Origin: an uncultured Bacteroides sp.
GTDB taxonomy: Bacteria; Bacteroidota; Bacteroidia; Bacteroidales; Bacteroidaceae
Assembly (NCBI GenBank): GCA_958477465.1
Contig: CAUEFX010000002.1
Span: 106,609 to 170,608, forward strand
Length of the DNA stretch: 64,000 nt
Direction of reading: 5' to 3'
Shown here: positions 8,893 through 18,202 of the stretch, piece by piece
Position numbering within the stretch: position 1 is the stretch's first letter
How the letters are laid out: each line of letters begins with the position of its first letter
Translations under genes and position numbers: made by a program
Notes under the pieces: generated by a model
Seen by the model: the letters and a program-made list of their open reading frames with translations, nothing else
What the model was told of the DNA's origin: nothing
Database searches by the model: none

Positions 8893-9822
8893 TTATAAAA
8901 TTAATGATGCCGCTCCGATAAATCCCGCCTTATTCCCCAGTGATGCAGCTACAATCTCTGTATTTAAGGCACAATCGGCTATAACATGTTTCCGAACCAC
9001 CTCCCTTATTTTCTCTAAGTAGAAAGTACCGGATTCTCCAACACCTCCTCCTATTACAACCCGTTGAGGACTGAATATATTGACAAATCCAGCGATTCCT
9101 CTCCCCAGATAATAGAAGTGTTCGTTCATGCATTCAACAGCCGTCGGGAAATTTTCGTGATACAGGCGGACAATCAGTTCTCCGTTTATCTCCGCATCAA
9201 AACTCAGATTCCGCTCTTTAGCCAACGTGTTGAAACGTCTTACCAAAGCAGAAGTCGAGGCATAATGTTCCAAACAACCAACCGCTCCGCAAGCACAACG
9301 TTCTCCGTTGGCTATCAATGGCACATGTCCCAATTCCGTCCCCCGATTGGCATAACCGTTGAACAACTTGCCATCAATGATTACAGCCCCACCGACACCG
9401 GTTCCAACAGTAAGAAACACCACATGGGAACAGCCTCTTCCTGCACCATATTTCGTTTCTCCCAGCCCCATCAGGTTAGCGTCGTTCCCAACGATTACCG
9501 GTAGTTTCATCTGTTCCTCCAAAAGAGAAGCCACATCTATATTCTCCCAACCGATAATGTTTTCCGCACCTCCCAGTACGATACGGTTCGTTTCATCTAC
9601 AATCCCGGGTGTGCCAAGCCCGATGCCCAGTACGGTCCAGTCTTGTTTGGCAGCTTCATTTTTTAATAACATAGCAGCTTTTATCAACTGTTCGATAACC
9701 TTTACAGCTGAAACAGAAGCCAAAGAAGGTAATTTCCCCTCAAAGAAAGAATTACCCGCTTCATCTACCAAAGCATATTTTATAGATGTACCGCCTAAAT
9801 CAATGCCAATCGCATATTTCAT
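8893..9822 (-). CDS. ROK-family sugar kinase (glucosamine/GlcNAc-type candidate)
   Basis: A 309-residue cytoplasmic kinase. The ATP-binding loop IDLGGTSIKYALVD is at residues 7-20, the central motif TVGTGVGGAVIIDG follows, and the zinc-binding ROK signature GERCACGAVGCLEHYAS contains three cysteines. ROK kinases phosphorylate glucose, GlcNAc, ManNAc or related sugars. Next to heparin lyases and sulfatases the likely job is phosphorylating the glucosamine or N-acetylglucosamine released in the last step. It is transcribed with the DUF3604 gene upstream (26-base gap) and the permease downstream (14-base gap). Family certain, substrate inferred. Confidence 0.88.
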   Translation of the reverse strand: MKYAIGIDLGGTSIKYALVDEAGNSFFEGKLPSLASVSAVKVIEQLIKAAMLLKNEAAKQDWTVLGIGLGTPGIVDETNRIVLGGAENIIGWENIDVASLLEEQMKLPVIVGNDANLMGLGETKYGAGRGCSHVVFLTVGTGVGGAVIIDGKLFNGYANRGTELGHVPLIANGERCACGAVGCLEHYASTSALVRRFNTLAKERNLSFDAEINGELIVRLYHENFPTAVECMNEHFYYLGRGIAGFVNIFSPQRVVIGGGVGESGTFYLEKIREVVRKHVIADCALNTEIVAASLGNKAGFIGAASLIL

Positions 9823-9848
9823 AGTTTACTGTATTAAATAAGAAAATG

Positions 9849-11477
9849 TTATGTTCTTTCTACCCATATAGGAGAACTCCATGCCCATTGTTGGTCTCGC
9901 TGACGGACTCTGACATAGTAATAGTCCGTATCTCTTTCAGGCTGGGCGTCTTCCATATAATGCTCAATCGTAAAGCAACTTTCCGGCATTGCGCGGTTAA
10001 AGAGAATAGCCTCACTGAGCCATCCTATCATGAAATGTGACCGGGAACCTTCCAAAAGTTCACCCAGTGAGTGTTCAAATCTCTTGCCATTGAATTCAGC
10101 TGTAATCATACCGTCTTTAGGCATAGTCACATCCAGAATAACAGCTTGCATGGCAGGAGTAGTTGTGTTGGGGTTCTTGGAGCTGTACATATCCAACTCT
10201 GTATCCTTTTCCGTAACAGACACAATACGGTTTACTTTTGTTTCAAACTCCGGTTCTCCCGGTTGTGGAGAAGTGAAAGCAGCACCACGGAAGCAAGGTT
10301 CCACAGCATTGATAGTCCCCTTATTTATGGACAGCTTTCCTTGCCAATGTACATACTGCTCTTCACGATTCCACCCAAAATCAATCTTTACCTTACAACG
10401 TACCATATCTCCTTCCGGCATATCGGGCAACAACGGGCCGCTTAAACGGGCAATACACTTTCTGTTTTTGATGATGTCAATATAATCAATACTGCTACCT
10501 CCCTCCACATTCAGATAGATACGGCGACTATTTCCCCGTACTACATCACCCGGGGACGCATCATTTAACCGAAAATCTATATTGATTTTATCACCTGTAG
10601 CACAACAGACGTGACGTTTTTTCATGGCATCCCAGATTTTATCACGGTTCAATGACTCTGCAAGGACACCTATACGACCATCGCCGTAACTGCCCGGATA
10701 ACCGGCATGTTGGTCAGTCGAACCCATAATGCCGAATTTCTTACCTTGCTCCAATCCGTATTGAATGGTACCTTCCCATTGGCGAGGCCCCATATCATGC
10801 AGATAATTATAGTCTCCCTGATCGCTTTCTGCCAATCCATGACGGGAATACATCTCTACAAATGGAGTCTGGTCTCCTTCAGTAAAGAATTTCCAGTTAT
10901 ATCCGCGGTACCCTGTCTGATATCCCATATGATGTGGAGTAATAAATACCTTATGTCCGCGGGCTTTCTGTTTCCAGTCCTCAATAGAGGTACATTCCAC
11001 CAATGGTGCATCCAGATCATAGTTCAGAGCTACGTGATCGCCATGTTCCATACTATGCGCCTCATAACCGACAAAAGTCAGGAATTCTCCTTCCTTGTTA
11101 TATTCATTAGTCATGGCTACATATTTCTCATAACCTCCCTCACGCAAACGCTTGAAAGCACCGGTATGATAGTCAATCACCCACTTCAAACGTGGATCAT
11201 CCGCTCCAGGAATATCCGGCCACATGGCATGAGGAGTGACAGATACAAAATCCAATTGCACCTTAGCAGCCTCAAATGCAGAGCGCATGTCACCATGACC
11301 ATAGGTTATGTTACAATGATTATGCAAGTCTCCCCAGAAATACTTCAAATTACTGGCAGAGGGCATAACTTTCTTTCCTGCAGCAGTTCCCTGTTGACAT
11401 GCAGATAATAAACTACCGGAAGCAGCTAATCCGATGAGGGACCAACCTGTCTGTTTTAAAAATATTCTTCTATCCAT
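9849..11477 (-). CDS. DUF3604 / PHP-like metal-dependent hydrolase, Tat-type lipoprotein
   Basis: A 542-residue protein. Its N-terminus MDRRIFLKQTGWSLIGLAAS has a twin-arginine pattern followed by a lipobox (LLSAC, Cys27), so it is probably exported folded with metal bound and then lipidated. From residue 47 the motif FWGDLHNHCN gives Asp50, His52 and His54, the first metal site of PHP-type hydrolases. Later motifs are FITPHHMGYQ and GIMGSTDQHAG, further metal ligands. The C-terminal third (about 340-540) is beta-rich. DUF3604 proteins are poorly characterised. Its fixed place between the 6-O-sulfatase and ROK kinase genes, also in B. thetaiotaomicron from memory, implies a real step in heparin/HS breakdown that I cannot name. 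Confidence 0.8.
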   Translation of the reverse strand: MDRRIFLKQTGWSLIGLAASGSLLSACQQGTAAGKKVMPSASNLKYFWGDLHNHCNITYGHGDMRSAFEAAKVQLDFVSVTPHAMWPDIPGADDPRLKWVIDYHTGAFKRLREGGYEKYVAMTNEYNKEGEFLTFVGYEAHSMEHGDHVALNYDLDAPLVECTSIEDWKQKARGHKVFITPHHMGYQTGYRGYNWKFFTEGDQTPFVEMYSRHGLAESDQGDYNYLHDMGPRQWEGTIQYGLEQGKKFGIMGSTDQHAGYPGSYGDGRIGVLAESLNRDKIWDAMKKRHVCCATGDKINIDFRLNDASPGDVVRGNSRRIYLNVEGGSSIDYIDIIKNRKCIARLSGPLLPDMPEGDMVRCKVKIDFGWNREEQYVHWQGKLSINKGTINAVEPCFRGAAFTSPQPGEPEFETKVNRIVSVTEKDTELDMYSSKNPNTTTPAMQAVILDVTMPKDGMITAEFNGKRFEHSLGELLEGSRSHFMIGWLSEAILFNRAMPESCFTIEHYMEDAQPERDTDYYYVRVRQRDQQWAWSSPIWVERT

Positions 11478-11488
11478 AGTATTTTAAC

Positions 11489-13093
11489 TTATCTATTTTT
11501 CATTAATCGTCTGTCACCTTTGAACAGTTCATGCACTTTTTCATCGGGGTCATCATCCCTATACTGCTTTTGAGTATCCTTCAGTAGTGACATAAGTTCC
11601 GCCCGCTTGTCGGCATATTCCGGTTTATCAAACACATTGGTCAGTTCACTCGGATCGTTCTTTAAGTCATACAATTCCCACTCGTCAACATCATTATAGA
11701 AGTGAATCAGTTTAAACTCAGCAGTACGAATGCCATAATGCCTTTTGACCGAATGTTCTGCCGGATACTCATAATAGTGGTAATAAGCAGCTGTCCTCCA
11801 GTCGGCCGGCGTTTTCCCCTCATTATCCCAAATTGGCTTGAGAGACCTTCCTTGAATATCCGTCGGTATATCCACCCCCGCATAATCCAACAATGTAGGT
11901 GCAAAATCCACATTCATGGCAATAGCATTCGACACACTGCCCGCCTTGATTGCCTTCGGATAACGAATGATCAGTGGCATTCGCTGGCATTCTTCATACA
12001 TAAAGCGTTTGTCAAACCAGCCATGTTCACCCAGGAAGAAGCCTTGGTCCGAAGTATAGATAATGATTGTATTGTCCAACTCACCGCTCTTTTTCAGATA
12101 GCTGAGCAGTCTTCCAATATTCTCGTCCACGGCTACAACAGTTGCCAAATAATCGCGCATATATTGCTGATACTTCCAACTAATCAGTTCTTTCCCCTTT
12201 AAGTTGCCATTGCGGTATTCTGAAATACGTTGGGCGTATACTGAGTCCCACTTATCCTGAACATCAATCGGCATACGCTTGTAGACCTGATAGAGACGAT
12301 TCGTTGTATCTTTCAACATTTCTTCACGGGTCAGCAGTTTCAAATCCCAGTCATTGGTCAATGTATGCTCAATGGACATATCCTGCTCTCTGGCCGCTGA
12401 ACCCCTGCCTTCGTAAGTATCGAAAAGTGTAGCAGGTTCGGGGAATACAGTATTATTGAACATTCCCAGATGACGGGGGGCAGGCATCCAATTACGGTGT
12501 GGAGCCTTTTGGTGATACATCATACAGAAAGGCTTGCTCTTATCTCTATGTTCCAGATATTCAATAGCCTTGTCTGTGATAATATCAGTTGTATACCCCT
12601 GCTCTACAATATGCTTTCCGTTCTCATTAAAATCGGGATTATAATAGTCACCTTGTTCATGTTGTCCAGTCAGGATACACCAATAATCAAATCCCTGAGG
12701 CTCGGTAATCAGATGCCATTTACCTATAATTGAAGTTTGGTAACCGGCTGCCTGTAACAGTTTTGGAAAGGTCTGTTGATTGCCGTCAAAGGTACTGGCA
12801 TTATCTGTGAATCCATTAATATGGCTGAATTTGCCCGTCAAGATGCAAGCTCTTGACGGACCGGATAAAGCATTGACTGCATAACAATTGTCCATACGAA
12901 CACCTTCATTGGCAATCCGATCCATGTTGGGTGTCTGAAGGAGACGCCCACCATAACATGACATGGCTTGCGTAGTATGATCGTCCGTCATCATAAAGAT
13001 TATATTCGGACGTTTCACTTCCTCTTTGCCTGAACTACAAGCAGATAGACCGATGCCAGTCAAGGGCAGAAATATATATGCTAAGCGATTCAT
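11489..13093 (-). CDS. S1_11-type N-acetylglucosamine-6-O-sulfatase
   Basis: A 534-residue lipoprotein (lipobox GIGLSAC, Cys19). The N-terminal metal site RPNIIFMMTDDHTTQAMSCY is followed by the serine-type signature ALSGPSRACILTG, with Ser77 as the formylglycine precursor. The block IIYTSDQGFFLGEHGWFDK provides further metal and substrate residues, and KWHL is conserved. Length, lipobox and motif positions match the B. thetaiotaomicron enzyme BT4656, reported to remove the 6-O-sulfate of GlcNAc/GlcN in heparin/HS; that match is from memory, not a search. It is 11 bases downstream-spaced from the DUF3604 gene and 30 bases from the PL12 gene. Confidence 0.88.
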   Translation of the reverse strand: MNRLAYIFLPLTGIGLSACSSGKEEVKRPNIIFMMTDDHTTQAMSCYGGRLLQTPNMDRIANEGVRMDNCYAVNALSGPSRACILTGKFSHINGFTDNASTFDGNQQTFPKLLQAAGYQTSIIGKWHLITEPQGFDYWCILTGQHEQGDYYNPDFNENGKHIVEQGYTTDIITDKAIEYLEHRDKSKPFCMMYHQKAPHRNWMPAPRHLGMFNNTVFPEPATLFDTYEGRGSAAREQDMSIEHTLTNDWDLKLLTREEMLKDTTNRLYQVYKRMPIDVQDKWDSVYAQRISEYRNGNLKGKELISWKYQQYMRDYLATVVAVDENIGRLLSYLKKSGELDNTIIIYTSDQGFFLGEHGWFDKRFMYEECQRMPLIIRYPKAIKAGSVSNAIAMNVDFAPTLLDYAGVDIPTDIQGRSLKPIWDNEGKTPADWRTAAYYHYYEYPAEHSVKRHYGIRTAEFKLIHFYNDVDEWELYDLKNDPSELTNVFDKPEYADKRAELMSLLKDTQKQYRDDDPDEKVHELFKGDRRLMKNR

Positions 13094-13123
13094 TATAAAA
13101 AGTCTTCTTATTGTTTATTCTTC

Positions 13124-15127
13124 TTATAGTTTATATTCCAACTGACGTTTCTTTCCATCAACAAATACCTCTATTCTCAACCCGTTCTCGTCAAAAGCCT
13201 TGTTTAAGAACTTGGCTTTGAATGCAGGGAAAGGAGCTGTGCTTTTCGACGGATAAAGGATGGTTATATAGCGTATGGCATCCGAATTCTTTTTGTCTAT
13301 ATCAAAAGAAACGGCAGTACGGGGTACACGTACACGATAAGCAGTCGAACGCCACCCTTCTTTATCTCTCATTGAAATTTTCTTCTCGCCAAAACATTGC
13401 AATTTCACGTTGCTTGGTCCTTCATAGGCTGTTGTTAGGATATTGTTCTTTTTGTCTATATTTACAGTACCTTCACACAAATGATAGTTCAGATTCACTG
13501 TTCCTTTCGCACTTCCTACAGCCTCATCTACAATTACAAAATAAGATTGATCCACAAAAAAGACAGAACGTCTGTGTTTCAAGCCATCATAATGCGGATT
13601 CTCAGTCACCAAAATTTGTTCATCTCCTTCGGGTTTCCAAAGTTTAGTGACGGATTGGGTCGTTTGCAGGTTTTTCTCATCCAATGTCAGCGTATTGTGA
13701 GAACTTGTCCGACGAAACCAATTACGCAGTTTCATTACCTCATCATCACCGGCATAGACATAAGAACCGCTATCCGGGAAGAGATTCCGCCCATTGAACC
13801 AAAGTTCAAAAGTTCCGTTATCCGGTTGGCAGTGCCATTCCCCTTTAGGACCAGCCTTTACAACCATTACAGTAGCATCTTGCTTCCAACCGTTTCTGAA
13901 AGTAAAGAAACCGGAAGTCAGAGCGCCATGAGACAGATTGGGCAAGGGAGCACCTTCACGCCCTTCCGTAGCATAATAATGAATCCATTCGCAATCCGGA
14001 AATAAATTAAGCCAATCCTTATAATTACGAATCTCAGCCGGACGGTCTCCCAGTTTGGCATCACTGAAGCAGGGATTGCTGTAATCCGGAAAACAGATAT
14101 TAGTATAAAATTCAATCATCTTCTTGACTGTATTCACGTATTCAAGAGGAAACTCCTGCCGGAATCCATTGACATCTGCCATACGTAAAGCCTTACAGAA
14201 AATATTAATTGCCGCCAAATGATAATGAGGGTCCAACTCATACTGGCCTCCATCCGGATAAACCTGTCTCTTTATTTCTCGGTTCAGGATGCTAATACCA
14301 CTCTCCCGCCAAGAAGCTGCATCTTTAAATTCGGGAAAGAATGTACCAGCATACACCATACGCTGGGCTTCAAATAACAAGTGATTGCCTTGAGCAGAAT
14401 AGTTATTCAGAATATGGAGTGCATGACAATGGTAATTCACCAAAAATTCAGTCAGGAATTCAGGAGTAAAGGCTGCAGAATTAACAAACAGCAAGAACTG
14501 CAAAGTCTGGTCTTGTAAACGGTTGCTGACTTCCAATGGACGCCAAGCAAAACGTACATTCTCTGCATTACCCTTTACTTCACCGGCACTGACCAGCTCG
14601 TATTTTTCCGGTTCCACCGGAGTCAAGGGGTTCTTCTTTATCCAATCCAAGTATTGGTATACCCACTCTTTGGCATACTTTTCATCCCCTGAAAGGCGAT
14701 AAGCTTTTCCCATCGGGGTAAACCATTTATGGCGGTGCAGCTGCCAACGCAGTTCGTTGTCCTGTACCGGCCAATATTGCCAATTGATGTCCTTACCATA
14801 ATTATAAGAAGGCTGATACCCTTTATGTACAAAAAATGTATGTTCCAAGGCGTCATCCGCCCACTTCTGCTCTTCTTTTGATATTTTGATATTTTTCAAA
14901 TCAATATCAGGATGTACTATTCCTTCTCTATGACGGTAATAATCCAATAAAGCTTGGGCAGCCTCGTCCCATTGCTGTTGGACATAGGCAGTTTTCACCT
15001 TTTCCAACCCTGGATACTCCATGTTCAATAGGTCAAAAGCTTCTTTCCGCAATTGCTGAGCTCCTACACATATGGCAAGCATCAAAGAGGCAACGGTTAA
15101 CAAACATCTATATTTCACGATTTTCAT
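13124..15127 (-). CDS. PL12 heparan sulfate lyase (heparinase III family)
   Basis: A 667-residue exported protein (signal peptide ending CVGAQ, near residue 24). Residues about 30-370 form the alpha-toroid; the C-terminal part (about 390-660) is the Hepar_II_III beta-sandwich. Asn248 in SAQGNHLLFEAQ and Tyr302 in ELDPHYHLAA are at the motifs where heparinase III has its catalytic Asn and Tyr, and His in TSSHNTLTLDE is the C-terminal catalytic-cleft histidine. The enzyme eliminates low-sulfated HS domains to unsaturated oligosaccharides. It sits between the GH88 and 6-O-sulfatase genes as in the B. thetaiotaomicron locus (BT4657). There is no lipobox, so a soluble periplasmic enzyme is more likely than a surface lipoprotein. 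Confidence 0.9.
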   Translation of the reverse strand: MKIVKYRCLLTVASLMLAICVGAQQLRKEAFDLLNMEYPGLEKVKTAYVQQQWDEAAQALLDYYRHREGIVHPDIDLKNIKISKEEQKWADDALEHTFFVHKGYQPSYNYGKDINWQYWPVQDNELRWQLHRHKWFTPMGKAYRLSGDEKYAKEWVYQYLDWIKKNPLTPVEPEKYELVSAGEVKGNAENVRFAWRPLEVSNRLQDQTLQFLLFVNSAAFTPEFLTEFLVNYHCHALHILNNYSAQGNHLLFEAQRMVYAGTFFPEFKDAASWRESGISILNREIKRQVYPDGGQYELDPHYHLAAINIFCKALRMADVNGFRQEFPLEYVNTVKKMIEFYTNICFPDYSNPCFSDAKLGDRPAEIRNYKDWLNLFPDCEWIHYYATEGREGAPLPNLSHGALTSGFFTFRNGWKQDATVMVVKAGPKGEWHCQPDNGTFELWFNGRNLFPDSGSYVYAGDDEVMKLRNWFRRTSSHNTLTLDEKNLQTTQSVTKLWKPEGDEQILVTENPHYDGLKHRRSVFFVDQSYFVIVDEAVGSAKGTVNLNYHLCEGTVNIDKKNNILTTAYEGPSNVKLQCFGEKKISMRDKEGWRSTAYRVRVPRTAVSFDIDKKNSDAIRYITILYPSKSTAPFPAFKAKFLNKAFDENGLRIEVFVDGKKRQLEYKL

Positions 15128-15143
15128 AATAAACTATTTTAAA

Positions 15144-16433
15144 TTAAAGTGATTTGTAATTAAGCCCTTTTACATTCATATAACGAAATAATGCCTCCAG
15201 ATAATAATAATCAGCATAATTGATAGGAGTATCAATTTCAGAGCCATTAGGCAGTGATCCTGTAGAATGCATCAGGATAAATCCCCGATTAGTACCTACC
15301 TTTGCCAAATAAGTATCCGAAGAAAGGGATTTCAACAGTTTTTCCGCATAATCCAGATACACCTGCCCGTCTTTTGCCAAAGTACCAAGTTCTATCAATG
15401 CTGAAGCCGTAATAGAAGCCGCAGAGGCATCTCGAGGTGTTTCCAGTGTATCGGGAGCATCATAATCCCACAAAGGAACGCTATCATCAGTCTTCACACG
15501 TGTCATTATCAATGCTGCTACATCCTCAGCCTGTTTCAAGAAAACCGGATTCTTCGACTCACGATAACAAGAAGTATACCCATATACCGCCCATGCCTGA
15601 CCGCGTGCCCATGAAGAATCGTCACTCTTTCCTTGATGCGTACATTTCGTTTCAACAGTACCATCGTTATTGTAACTCACTACATGATAAGAGGAATGAT
15701 CCTTTCTGAAATGATTCTTCAAAGTCGTTTCGGCGTGTTTCAAAGCAATTTCCTTATATTTGGAATTATTGGTAAGGTGACTTACATAAAATAACAGGTC
15801 CAAATTCATCATATTATCAATAATCACAGGAAAATTCCATTTTCCGAAATCCCAGGAACGGATGCATCCTATGTTCGAATCAAAGCGACTGCATAAATTA
15901 TCCGCTGTCTGTATCAATGCAGAACGAACACTGTCAACCGGAACTAAACGGTATGCATTACCATAGCTACAATTCATCATGAAACCGATATCATGTGTAC
16001 CTTTATAATCCTTTACTGGATACAGATAGTTAGTAAATTTAATTGCATCTTCTTTCAATTCTTCATTACCGGTCAGTTGATATGCATACCACAAACTACC
16101 AGGAAAAAATCCACTTGTCCAATCATAGATGGAAGCACAATACCGACGAGTCCCCAATGCATCTTTCACCGGTTTCACCCGTAAGGAATCCTTAAAGGTC
16201 TCCGGATTCCTTTGTAATTGACGACAAAGGAAGTCCATATCATATCCTGTCCAAATAGAACGAGGCAACAGAATAGAATCCCCCACATCAGCCACTGTTT
16301 CTTCCAACTGTTGCACAGAAGTATCTATTGCATCTTTCAACCAGCTGTAATTCTGTTCTGGTTGAACAGACGAGCAACTATAGCCCCCATATAAAATAGT
16401 AACTGTACAACATAATAATAATATCTTCTTCAT
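15144..16433 (-). CDS. GH88 unsaturated glucuronyl hydrolase (lipoprotein)
   Basis: A 429-residue protein starting at ATG 16433 (MKKILLLCC), chosen because it opens a lipoprotein signal with Cys20 (GGYSCSS); an in-frame upstream ATG at 16475 adds 14 residues before it. The fold is an (alpha/alpha)6 barrel. Asp148 in GTHDIGFMMNCS and Asp206 in VIIDNMMNLDLLF match the two catalytic aspartates of GH88, and SSWARGQAWAVYGY is the conserved substrate-cleft block. The enzyme hydrates the double bond of 4,5-unsaturated uronate at the non-reducing end of lyase products, releasing it and opening the amino sugar for the sulfatases. It lies between SusD and PL12 genes. Confidence 0.92.
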   Translation of the reverse strand: MKKILLLCCTVTILYGGYSCSSVQPEQNYSWLKDAIDTSVQQLEETVADVGDSILLPRSIWTGYDMDFLCRQLQRNPETFKDSLRVKPVKDALGTRRYCASIYDWTSGFFPGSLWYAYQLTGNEELKEDAIKFTNYLYPVKDYKGTHDIGFMMNCSYGNAYRLVPVDSVRSALIQTADNLCSRFDSNIGCIRSWDFGKWNFPVIIDNMMNLDLLFYVSHLTNNSKYKEIALKHAETTLKNHFRKDHSSYHVVSYNNDGTVETKCTHQGKSDDSSWARGQAWAVYGYTSCYRESKNPVFLKQAEDVAALIMTRVKTDDSVPLWDYDAPDTLETPRDASAASITASALIELGTLAKDGQVYLDYAEKLLKSLSSDTYLAKVGTNRGFILMHSTGSLPNGSEIDTPINYADYYYLEALFRYMNVKGLNYKSL

Positions 16434-16509
16434 ATAAAACCTTTTATTTAGTAAAGAATATGATGGAAAGAGCATGAAAAAACTCTTTCCATCAATTGTC
16501 TATTCTATG

Positions 16510-18180
16510 TTATTCGTAACCTGGATTATTTTGGTTGTTCAAAGCCGGATTAGACTGTATTTCTCCTAAAGGTATCGGAAAAAGTTCGTGCTTTCCTTTG
16601 ACAAACTTCTCACCGGCCACATATTTACCTTTGAGTGACTTATCCATGTGATCCTGAAAATACTTCAGCGCATCTCCCAAAACTCCCCAACGCAACAAGT
16701 CGTATTTGCGTTGACCTTCAAAAGCCAATTCAAAACCACGTTCCCAATAAAGAGCCGTACGGAACTTACCGGCATCGTCAGCATCCTGAATATACGGAAG
16801 ATCATACACTTTCGGTGCCTTCATCAGAGTATTATAATTAGCGTCTGTTATAGGAGTGGCATTCGCACGTGTACGTACCGAGTTCAATAAATTCCAAGCC
16901 TCCGGTGTATTACCTATTTCATTGTAAGCCTCAGCAGCCATCAGCACAGCGTCAGCATAACGCAATGGACAATAATTCACACCTGTATTATTAGGATCTA
17001 CATATCCTCCGGGCATCCATTCCCTGCGCCATTTACCCGGATACCAGTCCGTAAGCTTTGCATTCTCCTCTTTTTTATGCGTCGCATTGGTCGCATCCCA
17101 TGTATATTTATAAGTACATACCATAATATCTCTGCGCTCATCATCAGCTTCAAAGAAGTCTTTCCAAGCCGGTAATACACGGAAAAAAGCATTGGCTCGT
17201 CCCATCGCATCTGCCGTGGCATTTTTGCCCGGTGCCTCTACAGCCGGACCATTGTAAGTTGCCCAAACACCTGCATTGTCTTTATAACCGGCTCCGGTAG
17301 GATTGAATGCAATTTCCCACAAGCTCTCTTTGGAATTCAAGATACCGGCAGAATATCCGACAAACAATTGCTTGAATCCCCCATCATAAAAGCCATGATA
17401 ACCTTCACTTTGCAAAGCAGTCCACTCGGATATTACAGCATTAAAGTACTCTCTTCTCTTGGATTCATCCGGACGGGTCAAATTACCATCTTGTTGCAGA
17501 CTGTAACCAGCCCGCTGCAGATAGACACGCATCAGCAATGTGTGAGCCGCACCTTGTGAAGGAGTTTCCGGTGAAAGCGAAGCATTTCCCTTCTGCAAAT
17601 TCTCTTTGGCAAAATCCAAGTCGGCAATGATCTGATCGTAAATCTGTTCACGGTTAACACGACCGTTAAAAGCTTCTTCATACCCGGAAGTATAAGTCGT
17701 TTTGAACGGAGCATCCCCCCAATACTTTATCAGGTCGAATGCCAAAAAGGCACGAAGAAAACGTGCTTGCGCCACCAATTCCTTCAAATAAGTATCTCCT
17801 TCAAAATTAGCCATCTTCTCAATGCCATCAATCGCAAAGTTGGCACGGTCAATCCCTGCATATTTATACTCCCATACAGATGCAATCCAAGTATTTGTCG
17901 ATTTTACCATATAGTGAGCAATATCACGACGTGTGTTATCCGTACCCGTTCCCTGTATGTAGTAAGTGTCATCCGAAGCAGGCATAGCCATCTCATATTG
18001 TCCGTAATGCTTATCTATCGCCAAACAATCATAAATTCCCACCACAGCCATTTTTGCTTGGTCTGCTGTTTGAAAGTAAGTATCCTTCTCATAATAGGAA
18101 GTAGGCTTTTCAGTCAATTCGCAAGAAGTAAATCCTGCAACAATCAGTGCGCTAAGCGCAATCATTTTATATTTTTTCAT
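16510..18180 (-). CDS. SusD-family surface glycan-binding lipoprotein
   Basis: A 556-residue lipoprotein (VAGFTSCELTEKP, lipobox Cys20). The TPR-rich SusD fold is indicated by FLRAFLAFDLIKYWGDAPF in the first third, and the RagB/SusD C-terminal block by YCPLRYADAVLMAAEAYNEIG, RGFELAFEGQRKYDLLRWG and PIPLGEIQSNPALNNQNNPGY. It forms the lid over the SusC pore and binds the glycan, here presumably heparin/HS oligosaccharides. It is 22 bases downstream of susC and co-transcribed with it. Specificity is inferred from the enzyme neighbours. Confidence 0.95.
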   Translation of the reverse strand: MKKYKMIALSALIVAGFTSCELTEKPTSYYEKDTYFQTADQAKMAVVGIYDCLAIDKHYGQYEMAMPASDDTYYIQGTGTDNTRRDIAHYMVKSTNTWIASVWEYKYAGIDRANFAIDGIEKMANFEGDTYLKELVAQARFLRAFLAFDLIKYWGDAPFKTTYTSGYEEAFNGRVNREQIYDQIIADLDFAKENLQKGNASLSPETPSQGAAHTLLMRVYLQRAGYSLQQDGNLTRPDESKRREYFNAVISEWTALQSEGYHGFYDGGFKQLFVGYSAGILNSKESLWEIAFNPTGAGYKDNAGVWATYNGPAVEAPGKNATADAMGRANAFFRVLPAWKDFFEADDERRDIMVCTYKYTWDATNATHKKEENAKLTDWYPGKWRREWMPGGYVDPNNTGVNYCPLRYADAVLMAAEAYNEIGNTPEAWNLLNSVRTRANATPITDANYNTLMKAPKVYDLPYIQDADDAGKFRTALYWERGFELAFEGQRKYDLLRWGVLGDALKYFQDHMDKSLKGKYVAGEKFVKGKHELFPIPLGEIQSNPALNNQNNPGYE

Positions 18181-18202
18181 TGTATTCTTCTTTTGAGGTT
18201 CA

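Noticed and set aside
10707..11408. 233-codon forward frame over the DUF3604 gene
   Set aside because: It is a shadow of the reverse-strand gene, which has a signal peptide, lipobox and metal motifs.
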